From Dyella dinghuensis (lineage in GTDB: Bacteria; Pseudomonadota; Gammaproteobacteria; Xanthomonadales; Rhodanobacteraceae), in assembly GCF_003977615.1 (NCBI RefSeq), contig NZ_RYZR01000005.1, positions 620,001 through 684,000 on the forward strand: DNA of 64,000 bases. The letters run 5' to 3'. A program made the translations under genes and the position numbers. The notes beneath the pieces were generated by a model. The model was not told the origin of the DNA, ran no database searches, and was given only the letters and a program-made list of their open reading frames with translations. Position 1 is the stretch's first letter, and the number at the start of each line of letters is the position of its first letter. Below are positions 35,919 to 45,489 of the stretch, piece after piece.

Positions 35919-36851
35919 TTATCGTCGTATTTCAGCGCTTTGCTTTGCTGACGGGCGTGACGACAACTTCGCATAGCCGATCAATGCCTCGGCAAGATGA
36001 CTGAAGAGCGCTCGCGCGGGCGCGCTACGGCGCAGGTCCTCATGCATCACGACCCATGTATCCATGTTTATCGCCAGCTCGGGAAACAAACGCACAAGTG
36101 CCGGATCCCGCCGCGCGAGGCCCGCCTGGCAAACGCCAATGCCAAAGCCGGCGCGTATCGCCGATAGCGCAGCCATATCGTTATCGGTGCGCAACGAAAA
36201 GTTCTCGCGTGTATAGGGCATGCCGGGGGGACGCATGCTTCGTATGTACGCTGTCTCACGATCGAAACCGATCAGCGCGTGCTTGCTCAGATCGGCCATG
36301 CTCTTGGGACGCCCATTTGCCTGGATATAGCGCTTGTGTGCATGGAAGCCCAGGGCGATGTTGCCGACCTGTCGCGCCACCAAGGCCTCCTGCGTGGGGC
36401 GAACCATGCGAATGGCGATATCGGCATCGCGACGAAGCAGGTCTTCAGCCTGATTGGACAACGACAACTCGATCACGATGCCGGGATGCTGTTGCCTGAA
36501 ATCGGCCAGCATGGGCGGAAGCACTTCGGCACCGATCACTTCGCTTGCCGTAACACGCACGACGCCAGCGACGGTGTCTTGCTGTGTCGTGGCCGCACGA
36601 CGCAAGGCAGCGGAAGCCGATGCCATGGTCTGCGCGTGTGGTAGCAACGCATGCGCCATGTCCGTGGGCGTTAGTCCTTGTGGCGATCGCGCGAAAAGCG
36701 GCACGCCCAACGCATCTTCCAATTCGCGCATGTGCCGGCCGAGACTGGGTTGCGTCATGCCGAGCTCGCGCGCAGCGCCAGAAAGACTCCCTTCGCGCAT
36801 AACCGCGAGGAAGGATCGATAGAGCTCCCAGCCGGGCTCGTGATTGGCCAT
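35919..36851 (-). CDS. LysR-family transcriptional regulator
   Basis: A 310-residue LysR regulator: HTH in residues 8-65 (FLAVMREGSLSGAARELGMTQPSLGRHMRELEDALG) and a C-terminal periplasmic-binding-like effector domain from about residue 92. The first residues (ANHEPGWELYRSFLAV) and the 'SLSGAAREL' HTH place it in the group controlling nearby oxidoreductases. It diverges from the NAD-dependent epimerase gene at 36943 across a 91-base region containing an ATAGC/GCTAT palindrome. Confidence 0.88.
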   Translation of the reverse strand: MANHEPGWELYRSFLAVMREGSLSGAARELGMTQPSLGRHMRELEDALGVPLFARSPQGLTPTDMAHALLPHAQTMASASAALRRAATTQQDTVAGVVRVTASEVIGAEVLPPMLADFRQQHPGIVIELSLSNQAEDLLRRDADIAIRMVRPTQEALVARQVGNIALGFHAHKRYIQANGRPKSMADLSKHALIGFDRETAYIRSMRPPGMPYTRENFSLRTDNDMAALSAIRAGFGIGVCQAGLARRDPALVRLFPELAINMDTWVVMHEDLRRSAPARALFSHLAEALIGYAKLSSRPSAKQSAEIRR

Positions 36852-36861
36852 GCATATTTGT

Positions 36862-36879
36862 ATAGCAGATCTACGCTAT
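36862..36879. promoter_or_regulatory. Candidate LysR binding site
   Basis: ATAGCAGATCTACGCTAT has 5-bp inverted arms (ATAGC and GCTAT) around an 8-base centre. It lies 11 bases upstream of the lysR start and 64 bases upstream of the divergent epimerase gene. Confidence 0.45.
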
Positions 36880-36942
36880 TAGGCAATTTTCAATTAGCCA
36901 TGACACGCCCAGACTGGCTCCATCTCAACGGAGGGCCTAGTC

Positions 36943-37932
36943 ATGAACTCATCGAAGATAGCGCTGGTAGTGGGTGCCAATGGCGGCATTGGCGGCGAAG
37001 TGTGCATGGCTCTGAAGCGGCACGGATGGCAGGTGCGGGCACTCGTGCGCACACCACCAGCCGATGCCAACACCCATGGCATCACCTGGATGAAAGGCGA
37101 CGCGATGCAATCCGACGATGTGCTGGCCGGCGCCGAAGGCGTCGATGTGATCGTTCACGCGGTCAATCCGCCCGGCTATCGCGGCTGGGACAAGCTGGTG
37201 TTGCCGATGCTGGACAACACGATTGCAGCAGCGCGTGCGGCAGGCGCCCGTATCGTCTTGCCCGGCACGATCTACAACTTTGGCACCGATGTCTTTCCAT
37301 TTCTGCGCGAAGACTCCCCGCAACATCCCTGCTCGCGCAAGGGAGAAATTCGCGCGGAGATGGAACGTCGTCTCGCTGAAGCGAGCCACGAAGGCATACG
37401 CACATTGATTTTGCGCTGCGGCGATTTCATCGGTCCGCGCGCCGGCAATTCCTGGTTCTCGCAAGGTTTGACGAAACCTGGAAAACCGGTGACAACGGTC
37501 GCCTATCCCGGCGATTACGCCACCGGCCATGCATGGGCCTATCTACCCGACGCAGGCGAAACGATGGCTCGCTTGCTTGATCGCGAAGATGAGCTTGCGG
37601 ATTTCGACGTCTTTCATTTCGGCGGTTACTGGCTGGATGGACATGGCATGCAGGACGCTGTTCGTCGCGCGACGGGCAATCCACGCATCGCCTTGAGCCA
37701 CTTTCCCTGGTGGCTGGTTACCGTCGCTGCACCGTTCAACGAGACGATGCGCGAATTGCGCAAGATGCGTTATTTGTGGAAGAAACCCGCCAAGCTCGTC
37801 GACGACAAGCTTGTGGCCTTTCTTGGCGGTGAACCTTACACCCCGATCGACGAAGCATTGCGCACGACGCTGACCAGCATGCGTTGCCTGCCTGTGCAAA
37901 CCAAATCGGTCGGTGCGCAGCTACTGGTGTAA
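36943..37932 (+). CDS. NAD(P)-dependent epimerase/dehydratase-family protein
   Basis: A 329-residue SDR-type protein with the nucleotide-binding motif VVGANGGIGGEV at residues 9-20. The region where UDP-sugar epimerases carry YxxxK instead shows SRKGEIRAEMER, so it belongs to the atypical NAD-binding (NmrA/epimerase-like) group. Substrate is unknown. It diverges from a LysR gene, its likely regulator, and converges on hrpB with only 8 bases between stops. Confidence 0.8.
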   Translation: MNSSKIALVVGANGGIGGEVCMALKRHGWQVRALVRTPPADANTHGITWMKGDAMQSDDVLAGAEGVDVIVHAVNPPGYRGWDKLVLPMLDNTIAAARAAGARIVLPGTIYNFGTDVFPFLREDSPQHPCSRKGEIRAEMERRLAEASHEGIRTLILRCGDFIGPRAGNSWFSQGLTKPGKPVTTVAYPGDYATGHAWAYLPDAGETMARLLDREDELADFDVFHFGGYWLDGHGMQDAVRRATGNPRIALSHFPWWLVTVAAPFNETMRELRKMRYLWKKPAKLVDDKLVAFLGGEPYTPIDEALRTTLTSMRCLPVQTKSVGAQLLV

Positions 37933-37940
37933 TCATAGGA

Positions 37941-40445
37941 TCATGTACCGCGTGGCTTGGCACGATGCGTGGGCGTTGCCGTCCACGGATCGTCCGGCCA
38001 CGGATGTTTGGGATAGCGGCCCTTCAATTCCTTCTTCACTTCCGGATACGTGCGTTCCCAGAACCCTTTCAGATCCTGTGTGACCTGTATTGGCCGCCCC
38101 GCAGGCGACAGCAAATGCAGCGTGACGGGAACGCGGTTTCCCGCCACGCACGGCGTATCGGCCAGACCGAATAATTCCTGCAGCTTCACCGCGAGTACGG
38201 GCGGCTCGCCAGGACTGTATTCCAGCCGCCGTGTTTGACCGCTGGGCACCGTCAAACTGTCGGGAACCTGCACGTCGAGTTGTTTGCGTTGTTCGTAGTC
38301 GAACAATGACCCCAGTGCTTGCGAAAGATCATCGGCGGCCAATGCATCGAGCTTTCGTATGCCTTGAAGATACGGCGCGAGCCATGTTTCGAGCGTATTG
38401 AGCAGCTGCGCGTCGGAAACGTCGGGCAATCCCAGTTCCGGCATCCACTCGCGCAGCGATTGCATGCGCAGGCGAAGGCGTCGCGCCGATTCGCTCCATG
38501 GCAATGCATCCAGGCCTCGCTGGCGAATCGCGGCAAGCAGCGCCGGAACGGCATCTTCCGCTTGCACGGGAACGCTACGGCGCTCGAGCACGATGCCCGC
38601 GAAACGGCGCTCGTCGAATGCCTCTACGGCTGCACGTTCGTCATTCCAGCGCACCGCGCGAACGCGCTTGAACTGGTCTGGATAGTCCTCTTCCAACACG
38701 CGCGGATCGAACGGTGCCGCGGAAAGTATCAGGCTGTCGCGTGATTCATGCCGCAAATCCAGCGCCACCAGCCAAGGTTCGCCGAGCAATGCGGTTTGTT
38801 CGTGCAGACGCGCGCCGCGTCCGTTGGCGAGCGTGTATCGCAACGTATTATTTTCGTCCTGACGGGCGATGCGATCCGGGAAGGCATGCAGCATGAGATC
38901 GCCGACAGCGTGACTGTGTGGCACACCGCTGGCCGCACTGCGGACATCCAGACGGCGGCGCCAGCCTTTGCAGGCCTGCTCGATGGCGGCAAGCGCTCCG
39001 CTATCCGCACCACCGCCTTGTCCCGTAGCGCTGCGACGATCGCGCCATGTATGCAGCGCGTTCACGCGCACACGAAAGTCATCGCTGCGCGCTTGCTCGC
39101 CACGCATCGGCGAACGTGCCTCCATCAATGCAAGCAAATCAGCAACGAGTGGACGCCACGTTTCGGGAGCGCGTAGCGCCGCCGCACCGAGACGCGGCGT
39201 CGCACCAAGTTCCAGCATATTTCGCCCCAGCGGCGTGATGCGCTGTTGCGTATCGAGCGCACCCAGACGCGTCAACAGCTCGCGCGCTTGCGCCAGCGCA
39301 CCGTTCGGCGGCGAATCAAGCCAGGGCAATTCCGCACTGCCCCATGCGGCAAGTTCCAGGGCGAGTCCGGACAATTCTGCCTGCATGATCTCCGCGGTTC
39401 GCGCGGGATCGAGCCGCCGGCTTTGCGGCCAGAGCCGATAGGCCGTGCCTTCCGCCACGCGGCCCGCACGACCGGCGCGCTGATCGGCTGATGCTTGCGA
39501 GATGTTCACCGTTTCCAATCGCGTAAAGCCCGAATTGGGATCGAAGCGCGGCTCACGTGCCAGGCCCGCATCGATGACGGTGCGAATGCCTGGCAAGGTG
39601 ACGCTGGATTCCGCGACGTTGGTGGCGAGAACGATGCGTCGCGTACCCTCTTCTGCCGGCGCCAGCGCGAGTTGCTGTTCGGCCAGTGAAAGTTCGCCAT
39701 GCAATGCAACGACTTCCACGTCGTCGCGCTGCAGAGTTTGCGACAAGACGTTTTCGGCACGTGCGATCTCACGACGACCCGGCAGAAATGCCAGCAGATC
39801 GCCCGCACTCTCTTCGAGCGCCTGCTTGGCAATGCGCGCCATGTGATGCTCGATGCTTTCCTGCGCGCGCGCAGGCGGATATTCGATGCGAACGGGAAAG
39901 CTGCGACCCGGACTGCTGATGCGCGGCGCATCCATCCACTGCGCAATGCGCTCGCCATCCAGCGTGGCCGACATCACGACGATACGCAGATCCCGACGCA
40001 ACGTTGCTTGAATGTCCAGCGCCAATGCCGCACCGAGATCACCTGCCAAATGACGCTCGTGAAATTCGTCGAACAGAATCGCACCGATATCCGTGAGCTC
40101 GGGATCGTCCTGGATCAGGCGTGTGAGAATGCCCTCGGTCACCACTTCGATACGCGTGGCGTTGCCGACTTTCGATTCGAAGCGAATGCGATAACCGACC
40201 GTCTGCCCAACCTGCTCACCACGCTGCTGTGCCATGAACTGCGCAGCAGCACGCGCCGCGATACGACGCGGCTCGAGCATCACGATCTTTTTGGCCGCCA
40301 GCCACGATGCGTCGAGCAATGCGAGCGGAACCTGCGTCGTTTTACCCGCACCAGGAGGTGCTTCGAGCACCAGCCGCGGCCGCGCCTCCAGCGAGGCGCG
40401 GATGTCGGGCAACAACGCGGTGATCGGGAACACGAGCGGTTTCAT
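37941..40445 (-). CDS. hrpB: ATP-dependent RNA helicase HrpB
   Basis: An 834-residue DExH-box helicase. Walker A APPGAGKTTQVP starts near residue 29, the DEFH box is at residues 126-129, SATLDGERI is motif III, and QRAGRAGR is motif VI. A helicase-associated and OB-like region follows, then the HrpB-specific C-terminal domain (GRYPKHPWPDDP). ATG at 40445 is chosen over an upstream frame start at 40502 because it begins the conserved N-terminus (KPLVFPITALLPDI). The cellular role of HrpB is not well defined. It is named for helicase similarity and is not a type III secretion component. Confidence 0.95.
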   Translation of the reverse strand: MKPLVFPITALLPDIRASLEARPRLVLEAPPGAGKTTQVPLALLDASWLAAKKIVMLEPRRIAARAAAQFMAQQRGEQVGQTVGYRIRFESKVGNATRIEVVTEGILTRLIQDDPELTDIGAILFDEFHERHLAGDLGAALALDIQATLRRDLRIVVMSATLDGERIAQWMDAPRISSPGRSFPVRIEYPPARAQESIEHHMARIAKQALEESAGDLLAFLPGRREIARAENVLSQTLQRDDVEVVALHGELSLAEQQLALAPAEEGTRRIVLATNVAESSVTLPGIRTVIDAGLAREPRFDPNSGFTRLETVNISQASADQRAGRAGRVAEGTAYRLWPQSRRLDPARTAEIMQAELSGLALELAAWGSAELPWLDSPPNGALAQARELLTRLGALDTQQRITPLGRNMLELGATPRLGAAALRAPETWRPLVADLLALMEARSPMRGEQARSDDFRVRVNALHTWRDRRSATGQGGGADSGALAAIEQACKGWRRRLDVRSAASGVPHSHAVGDLMLHAFPDRIARQDENNTLRYTLANGRGARLHEQTALLGEPWLVALDLRHESRDSLILSAAPFDPRVLEEDYPDQFKRVRAVRWNDERAAVEAFDERRFAGIVLERRSVPVQAEDAVPALLAAIRQRGLDALPWSESARRLRLRMQSLREWMPELGLPDVSDAQLLNTLETWLAPYLQGIRKLDALAADDLSQALGSLFDYEQRKQLDVQVPDSLTVPSGQTRRLEYSPGEPPVLAVKLQELFGLADTPCVAGNRVPVTLHLLSPAGRPIQVTQDLKGFWERTYPEVKKELKGRYPKHPWPDDPWTATPTHRAKPRGT

Positions 40446-40489
40446 GCGCCCGATGATAGTGGCGTTGACCTTGAACGCGAACCTACGCC

Positions 40490-40516
40490 GTGCATGCCCC
40501 ACGAAGGGGCATGCAC
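40490..40516 (-). terminator. Perfect hairpin after the type II secretion operon
   Basis: GTGCATGCCCC (40490-40500) and GGGGCATGCAC (40506-40516) form an 11-bp stem with loop ACGAA, 10 bases beyond the gspD stop and 45 bases before the hrpB start on the same strand. No T-run follows, so it is a terminator-like or processing hairpin. Confidence 0.6.
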
Positions 40517-40526
40517 TAACAGTCAG

Positions 40527-42953
40527 TTACTGTTTGAGCGGATATGTCACAGGATTGGGCGCCGGCGCGTTCGCCGCGGGAGGACGCGCACGCAACGGTG
40601 CCAGCGACTCGAAGCCATTCTGGTAATCATTGGTAATTTGCTTGGCATCGTCACTGTCCGTAATCACGCGCGGCGTAATCAACACGATCAGTTCAGTGCG
40701 GGTCTTGGACTTGCCCGTTGAGCCGAACAGCTTGCCCAGTACGGGAATGTCGCTCAGCAACGGAACACCCTGGCCATTGTCGGAGTTTATCTGCTGAATC
40801 AAGCCGCCTAGCAGCACGGTCTGTCCATTCTGCACGCCAAGCTGAGTCGCGATCTGGCGCTGTTCAATGGTGTAGTTACCCTGGCTATTAGCCGCACCCG
40901 TGGTGGCGCTGACTTGCTGATCGATGTTGAGATAGATCAGTCCACCCGGATTAACACGCGGCTGCACGTCGAGAATGATGCCGGTGGGAATGTATTCCAC
41001 CTGGCCGACCGTCGTGGCGGTCGTGCCGGTGGTCAGTCCGTTGTAATACGTCTGATTGACTGGAATCTGATTGCCCACCTGGATGTGCGCCACCTGATTG
41101 TTGAGCACCACCAGCGAAGGCGCCGACAGGGTCTTGGTGTTCTGGCTGCTTTCCAGCGCGTTGAGCGCTACCTGAAATTTTCCATTCGAACTCAGGAACG
41201 AATAGAAGAACGGCTGCCCGCCATAAGTATTGGTCGAGTTTGAATTGGCGCCAATGCCACCGCCAAGACCAATCATGCGGTGCGCTTCCGGATTGCCTGG
41301 CGTGTAGCCGCCGCTGGAATTCTGCGAGCCGCCAGCCAGACCTTGCAGATACCACTGCACACCGTATTCGAGATCTCCCTGCAGATCGACTTCGAACACG
41401 CGCGTTTCGATCTGCACCTGCAACGGCGGTACGTCGAGCTGCTTGATTGCACCAAGAATTTCCAGCCACTGCGCCGGACGGCAACGCACCAGCAGCTGAT
41501 TGTTGGCATCCACGGAACTGATTCGGATGCTGCCATCTTTCGAGCTGTAACCCTGATCCTGGTTGTTGTTGTTGGCCAAGCCGCCATTCATACCCACGCC
41601 ACTGACACCAGTGCTGCCGCCGGTACCGCCGGACGTGCTGCCAAACGCGCCACTCGTACCCGAACTGGATGTCGACGGGAACGAACTTGACCCGCTGCTG
41701 CTGCCCAGACCACTCGAAAGACCACCGCTGGTGGAACTACCGAAGCTGCCGGCCGTGCTGCCCATGCCGCTGGACGAACCGCTCGCATTGTTGCCAATAC
41801 CGAGTGTCGTCGCGCCACCGGCGCCCGGTGCAACAGCTCCGCCGTGATCGCTACTGCTGCCGCCGGCATTGTCGGTGTAGATCTGTGCGAGATAGTGCGC
41901 AAGGTCGGACGCATTGTCGTTGCGCACATCGTAGACATAGAGCTGCGGTTCGTTGCCGCCACCGAGATCGATCTTCGCAATCCAATCGCCGACTTCGCTG
42001 AGGTAATTCGGTTGCGTGCTGATCACCACCAGTGCGTTGGTGCGCTTGATGGGAATGAAGCGCAGCATGCCGGCCAACGGTGTATCGCCCTTGGGCCCGA
42101 ACATGCTGTCGAGCTGCGGCATCAGATCGTCGACCGTCGCGTGCTGAAGATTGAACACACCGACCGACATGCCGCGCAACCAATCGACATCGAAGGTGCG
42201 CACCGTGCGGTTGTAGTTGTCCAGTTCATCGGGCGTACCCGACACGACGATGACATTGCGCGCGTTGTCGACCAAGAGGATCGAATCAGGCCGCGCGAAC
42301 GGCTTCAGCAGCTTCTGCATCTGATCGGCAGCGATGTAATGCAGCGGGAACAGCCGCGCTTGCAATCCTCCGGCCGGTGCCGCAGCGCCAAGACTGGGCG
42401 CGACATTACCTTGCACGGCATCCTTCTCCGGCATGACAACGTAGCGGCCATCCGTCTTGATTACCGTGTTGTGCGTCCACGACAGCAACGTTTCCAGGAT
42501 GGGCATCGCCTGGCTGCTGTCCACCGGTTCAGAAGTAGAGAAGGAAATATTGCCTTCCACGCCCGGCACGATGGTGTAGTTCTGTTGCAGCAGATCGCCA
42601 AGGATCGCCTTCACCACCGCCTGCACAGGCTGATTTTCGAAGTTGAACGTCACCGCACCGCTACCGGTAGCCGCCGGTCGCGGTGTCGACAACGCAGTCG
42701 GGCGTACGAATTGGCCGGTACCGGTGCTGACGCTGGCCACACTTGGCGCGGCGGGAGCGTTGTTCAAGCTGTTATTGAGCGATTGCGGCTGCGGTGCGGG
42801 CTTGTCGGTCCCCGCGACCGCTTCGCGCTCCAGCGACAGGTCCGGCTGGATCAGCGGCTTGTTCGCCGCGCAACCACTCAAGAAGACGGCCAGCGCGAAG
42901 GCGCCGATGTGCAGGCCGTGGCGTCGGTAACGTTGCATGCGCGTGTGTGACAT
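40527..42953 (-). CDS. gspD: Type II secretion secretin GspD (XpsD)
   Basis: An 808-residue outer-membrane secretin forming the exit channel. A lipobox LSGC gives lipidated C28, as in XpsD of Xanthomonas. N-domains follow (N0 about 98-180, N1 about 198-260, N2 about 262-335, N3 from about 336), then the C-terminal secretin domain with VQIETRVFEVDLQGDLEYGVQW and QTVLLGGLIQQ motifs near the end. A Gly/Ser-rich insertion of about 100 residues (363-460) interrupts the N3 region, longer than usual. It is the last gene of the operon, as in xpsE-to-D, and starts 3 bases after gspC/xpsN. Confidence 0.95.
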   Translation of the reverse strand: MSHTRMQRYRRHGLHIGAFALAVFLSGCAANKPLIQPDLSLEREAVAGTDKPAPQPQSLNNSLNNAPAAPSVASVSTGTGQFVRPTALSTPRPAATGSGAVTFNFENQPVQAVVKAILGDLLQQNYTIVPGVEGNISFSTSEPVDSSQAMPILETLLSWTHNTVIKTDGRYVVMPEKDAVQGNVAPSLGAAAPAGGLQARLFPLHYIAADQMQKLLKPFARPDSILLVDNARNVIVVSGTPDELDNYNRTVRTFDVDWLRGMSVGVFNLQHATVDDLMPQLDSMFGPKGDTPLAGMLRFIPIKRTNALVVISTQPNYLSEVGDWIAKIDLGGGNEPQLYVYDVRNDNASDLAHYLAQIYTDNAGGSSSDHGGAVAPGAGGATTLGIGNNASGSSSGMGSTAGSFGSSTSGGLSSGLGSSSGSSSFPSTSSSGTSGAFGSTSGGTGGSTGVSGVGMNGGLANNNNQDQGYSSKDGSIRISSVDANNQLLVRCRPAQWLEILGAIKQLDVPPLQVQIETRVFEVDLQGDLEYGVQWYLQGLAGGSQNSSGGYTPGNPEAHRMIGLGGGIGANSNSTNTYGGQPFFYSFLSSNGKFQVALNALESSQNTKTLSAPSLVVLNNQVAHIQVGNQIPVNQTYYNGLTTGTTATTVGQVEYIPTGIILDVQPRVNPGGLIYLNIDQQVSATTGAANSQGNYTIEQRQIATQLGVQNGQTVLLGGLIQQINSDNGQGVPLLSDIPVLGKLFGSTGKSKTRTELIVLITPRVITDSDDAKQITNDYQNGFESLAPLRARPPAANAPAPNPVTYPLKQ

Positions 42954-42956
42954 GGA

Positions 42957-43685
42957 TCAGTGTTCTCCTTGAGCGTTCCCGGATGGCTGCTGGGAGCGCT
43001 GCTTAAGAATGGCGGCCCGGAGCTTGAGTAAACGTTGAGATTGAGCGTCGTTGGGTTGAGGCGCTAAAGGCACACCCTGCTGTACTGGCGTGCCCATTCC
43101 CGGACCAGGCACCATGGGCCCGACACTGGGTGGGCCGCCCATGGGAATGGCCTGGTTGGTGGCGCTCGCATTCTTTTGATCGATGGGTGCACCAGCGGGC
43201 AATTTCAGTTCTGTGCGCCCACTGGACGAGGCAAAGATGGCCGAACGCGGAAGCACCTTGATCAGCTTCCAGCTGCTGTCCGGCAACATGGCACCTTCGC
43301 GTACGCGAACATCTTGGCTGGTATCGCTCTTGTTGTTGTCGTGGTCGTGCGCGCTACCGAGCAATGCCATACGCAGAGTGGGCGTGATAATGACGCCGGT
43401 CAGTTGCAGATCGCCGATGCTGACGCCTTCGTTATTACCGCTGGAAACGATAGGTTTGCGATCGCTGCTGAACAGCGGATGCTCCCAGACCTGCGAGTAA
43501 GTCTGCAGCAATGGTGGCGATGGTAGCGCGACGTTGTGCATGACAGGCAGTGGTGGTGTAACACGCGGCGGATCCCATTCCACACTGCGACCCACCCCAA
43601 AAAGCAGCGACAGAAAGACGACGCCAAGCACAGCGACTGCTGCGGCACACGCGGGTGTCAGGCGACGTTGCGCGGCGGCGTTCAT
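42957..43685 (-). CDS. xpsN: Type II secretion GspC-like protein (XpsN)
   Basis: A 242-residue inner-membrane protein: one N-terminal membrane segment (about residues 12-32), then a periplasmic homology region (about 85-165; LQLTGVIITPTLRMALLG) that links the inner-membrane platform to the secretin, and a Pro/Gly-rich tail. It lacks a PDZ domain, as does XpsN. Its position between gspM and gspD fits the xps order. Named here by position and by the HR-like LTGVI motif. Confidence 0.85.
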   Translation of the reverse strand: MNAAAQRRLTPACAAAVAVLGVVFLSLLFGVGRSVEWDPPRVTPPLPVMHNVALPSPPLLQTYSQVWEHPLFSSDRKPIVSSGNNEGVSIGDLQLTGVIITPTLRMALLGSAHDHDNNKSDTSQDVRVREGAMLPDSSWKLIKVLPRSAIFASSSGRTELKLPAGAPIDQKNASATNQAIPMGGPPSVGPMVPGPGMGTPVQQGVPLAPQPNDAQSQRLLKLRAAILKQRSQQPSGNAQGEH

Positions 43686-44332
43686 GGCGCGTCATCCCCC
43701 GTTGTGGCGGCAGCGTCCGCCGAACCGGCAGCAGGCGCCTTCGCATGCACGTAACCGGCTAGCGTGAATTGAACTTCCAAGGGTGCAACGCCGGTCTTCT
43801 GCATGGCGATCAGCGGATTGCGATAAACGCTGAAGTCCTGCACAAACAGATAAGGCTTGCCTTTCTCAAGCGCATACAACAACCCGATCAACGGCTGCAC
43901 GTCACAGTGCAGGCTGATGCTCACGACCACTTTGCGATACGGATCGCCCGGTGTTGCAGGCGGATTGGGCACCGGCATCTTCTGACTGACTTCGCAGCTG
44001 CCTTGCTGCGATTGCGCGGCGGCGTCGTCCACCACGCGCTGCATCAAGCCGGCGGCAGCAGCGTTCGGATCGTTTTCAGGCAGGAAGGTGCTGCTATCGA
44101 TGGAGTCGCGGCCAAGCTCCGCAAGGCGCTTCTGCAATTGTGGTTTTTCTGCGATCGCTGCGGCGAAGCGGCTCTGCGTGTCGCGCAGATCGTCCATCTG
44201 ACTGCTGATATCGCGCAATGGCGCGACGAACCACCAGTGCAGCAACAGGAAATAGGCAAGCACGATAACCAGCACGAGCAAGCCAATCGCAGCAAGGCGG
44301 CTTTCCAGCGGCTTCATCGGCCTTAAGTTCAT
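43682..44332 (-). CDS. gspM: Type II secretion protein GspM
   Basis: A 216-residue inner-membrane platform protein. The MNLRPM start precedes one membrane segment (residues 14-36), a coiled-coil-like region (DDLRDTQSRFAAAIAEKPQLQKRLAEL) and a ferredoxin-like periplasmic domain of the PilO/GspM type. Its Ala/Asp-rich C-terminal tail is variable. It overlaps gspL and xpsN by 4 bases each, so the genes are translationally coupled. Confidence 0.85.
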   Translation of the reverse strand: MNLRPMKPLESRLAAIGLLVLVIVLAYFLLLHWWFVAPLRDISSQMDDLRDTQSRFAAAIAEKPQLQKRLAELGRDSIDSSTFLPENDPNAAAAGLMQRVVDDAAAQSQQGSCEVSQKMPVPNPPATPGDPYRKVVVSISLHCDVQPLIGLLYALEKGKPYLFVQDFSVYRNPLIAMQKTGVAPLEVQFTLAGYVHAKAPAAGSADAAATTGDDAP

Positions 44333-45489
44333 GGCGTTGCTCCCGCCGTGCTGCTGGCCGCGGGTTTGGCGCTCTTGGGCTTGACCAACTGCGCGTCCAT
44401 GTAGAAACGCTCCTTGTTGGTCTGCGGATCGCGCTGAATGACACCCTGGAAATTCGCACCCGTAATCAGCTTGCTGCTTTGGAGCACGTCGATCAGCGGC
44501 GCCGCCTTGGCGCTTTGTCCCTGAATACCGATGCGGCCGCCGCTATCGATGGTGAAACGTTCCAGCCATGTGTCATCGGGGATGCGCGTGGTGAGATCCT
44601 GCAACACATCGACAATGGCAACGGCATCGGTCTTGCGATGGGCGAGGAATCCGGAAGCGCCAGCGCTATCTTCAAGCTGCTTGCGAAGATCGGCGATCTT
44701 CTGCGCATCTGCGCGCATATCGTCGACCTGCGATTGCATGGCGGTGAGTGTGTCTTCGCGATTGTGCAGCCACTGCCCTAAGCACAACAGCAACAGTACG
44801 AGCGCTGCAATGGCCAGACCAATGTTGAGCCTGCGGCGCGGATCGGGATGCGCGCGCGCCATCTCCGGCGGCAACAGGTTCACACCCAGACGCTTGTCGC
44901 CCTCGCACAGATCGACCGCATCAATAGCGATACCCGCCTTGCGCAACTGCTCCAGTTGCGCATCGACTGCGGCACGCGGCACCGCAACGAGTTCGGCGGC
45001 GATGCGGCCCGCGGTCACGGAAACGGAAAGTTCGCGCAGGTCGTAGTACACCTGCTCAATGCGGAACGGTGTTTGCCGATCCATTTCGAACGCGCCGATC
45101 TGACGCAAGTTGTCGCGCGCCGCTTCGGGCAACACGATTCGGCGCCGCAACACCGCGTCTTGTGGCAGGCACAGCGCCAGGCGCAGGTCCTGCGGATCGA
45201 TACCCGTTACAGCCGATTTCAACAGCGCCTGTTGTTCGGGTGCATCGAGCTCATCGCTCCAGGGCGCCGACACCGCCGGTTGGCCGCTGCGATGCACGGA
45301 CCATTGGCCACCGTGGTGCCGCAACAGGCACCAGACGTTGCCGGCGCGGAAATACGCCTGCCAGCGAACCGGCAGCAACTCGCGCAATTCGCCGCCCCAC
45401 CACGCAAAGAATGCGGGCATGGGCGAACTTCGCCATGCGCGGCGTGCGCGATCGAGCTGCGATCGCCATGTCTGTGTTGCGGAATTCAC
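44329..45489 (-). CDS. gspL: Type II secretion protein GspL
   Basis: A 386-residue bitopic protein that links the GspE ATPase to the platform. The N-terminal cytoplasmic actin-like part (about 1-215) is followed by a membrane segment (about 222-242, LNIGLAIAALVLLLLCLGQWL) and a periplasmic PilN-like ferredoxin domain ending in an Ala/Lys-rich tail. GTG at 45489 overlaps the gspK stop; it overlaps gspM by 4 bases. Confidence 0.88.
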   Translation of the reverse strand: MNSATQTWRSQLDRARRAWRSSPMPAFFAWWGGELRELLPVRWQAYFRAGNVWCLLRHHGGQWSVHRSGQPAVSAPWSDELDAPEQQALLKSAVTGIDPQDLRLALCLPQDAVLRRRIVLPEAARDNLRQIGAFEMDRQTPFRIEQVYYDLRELSVSVTAGRIAAELVAVPRAAVDAQLEQLRKAGIAIDAVDLCEGDKRLGVNLLPPEMARAHPDPRRRLNIGLAIAALVLLLLCLGQWLHNREDTLTAMQSQVDDMRADAQKIADLRKQLEDSAGASGFLAHRKTDAVAIVDVLQDLTTRIPDDTWLERFTIDSGGRIGIQGQSAKAAPLIDVLQSSKLITGANFQGVIQRDPQTNKERFYMDAQLVKPKSAKPAASSTAGATP

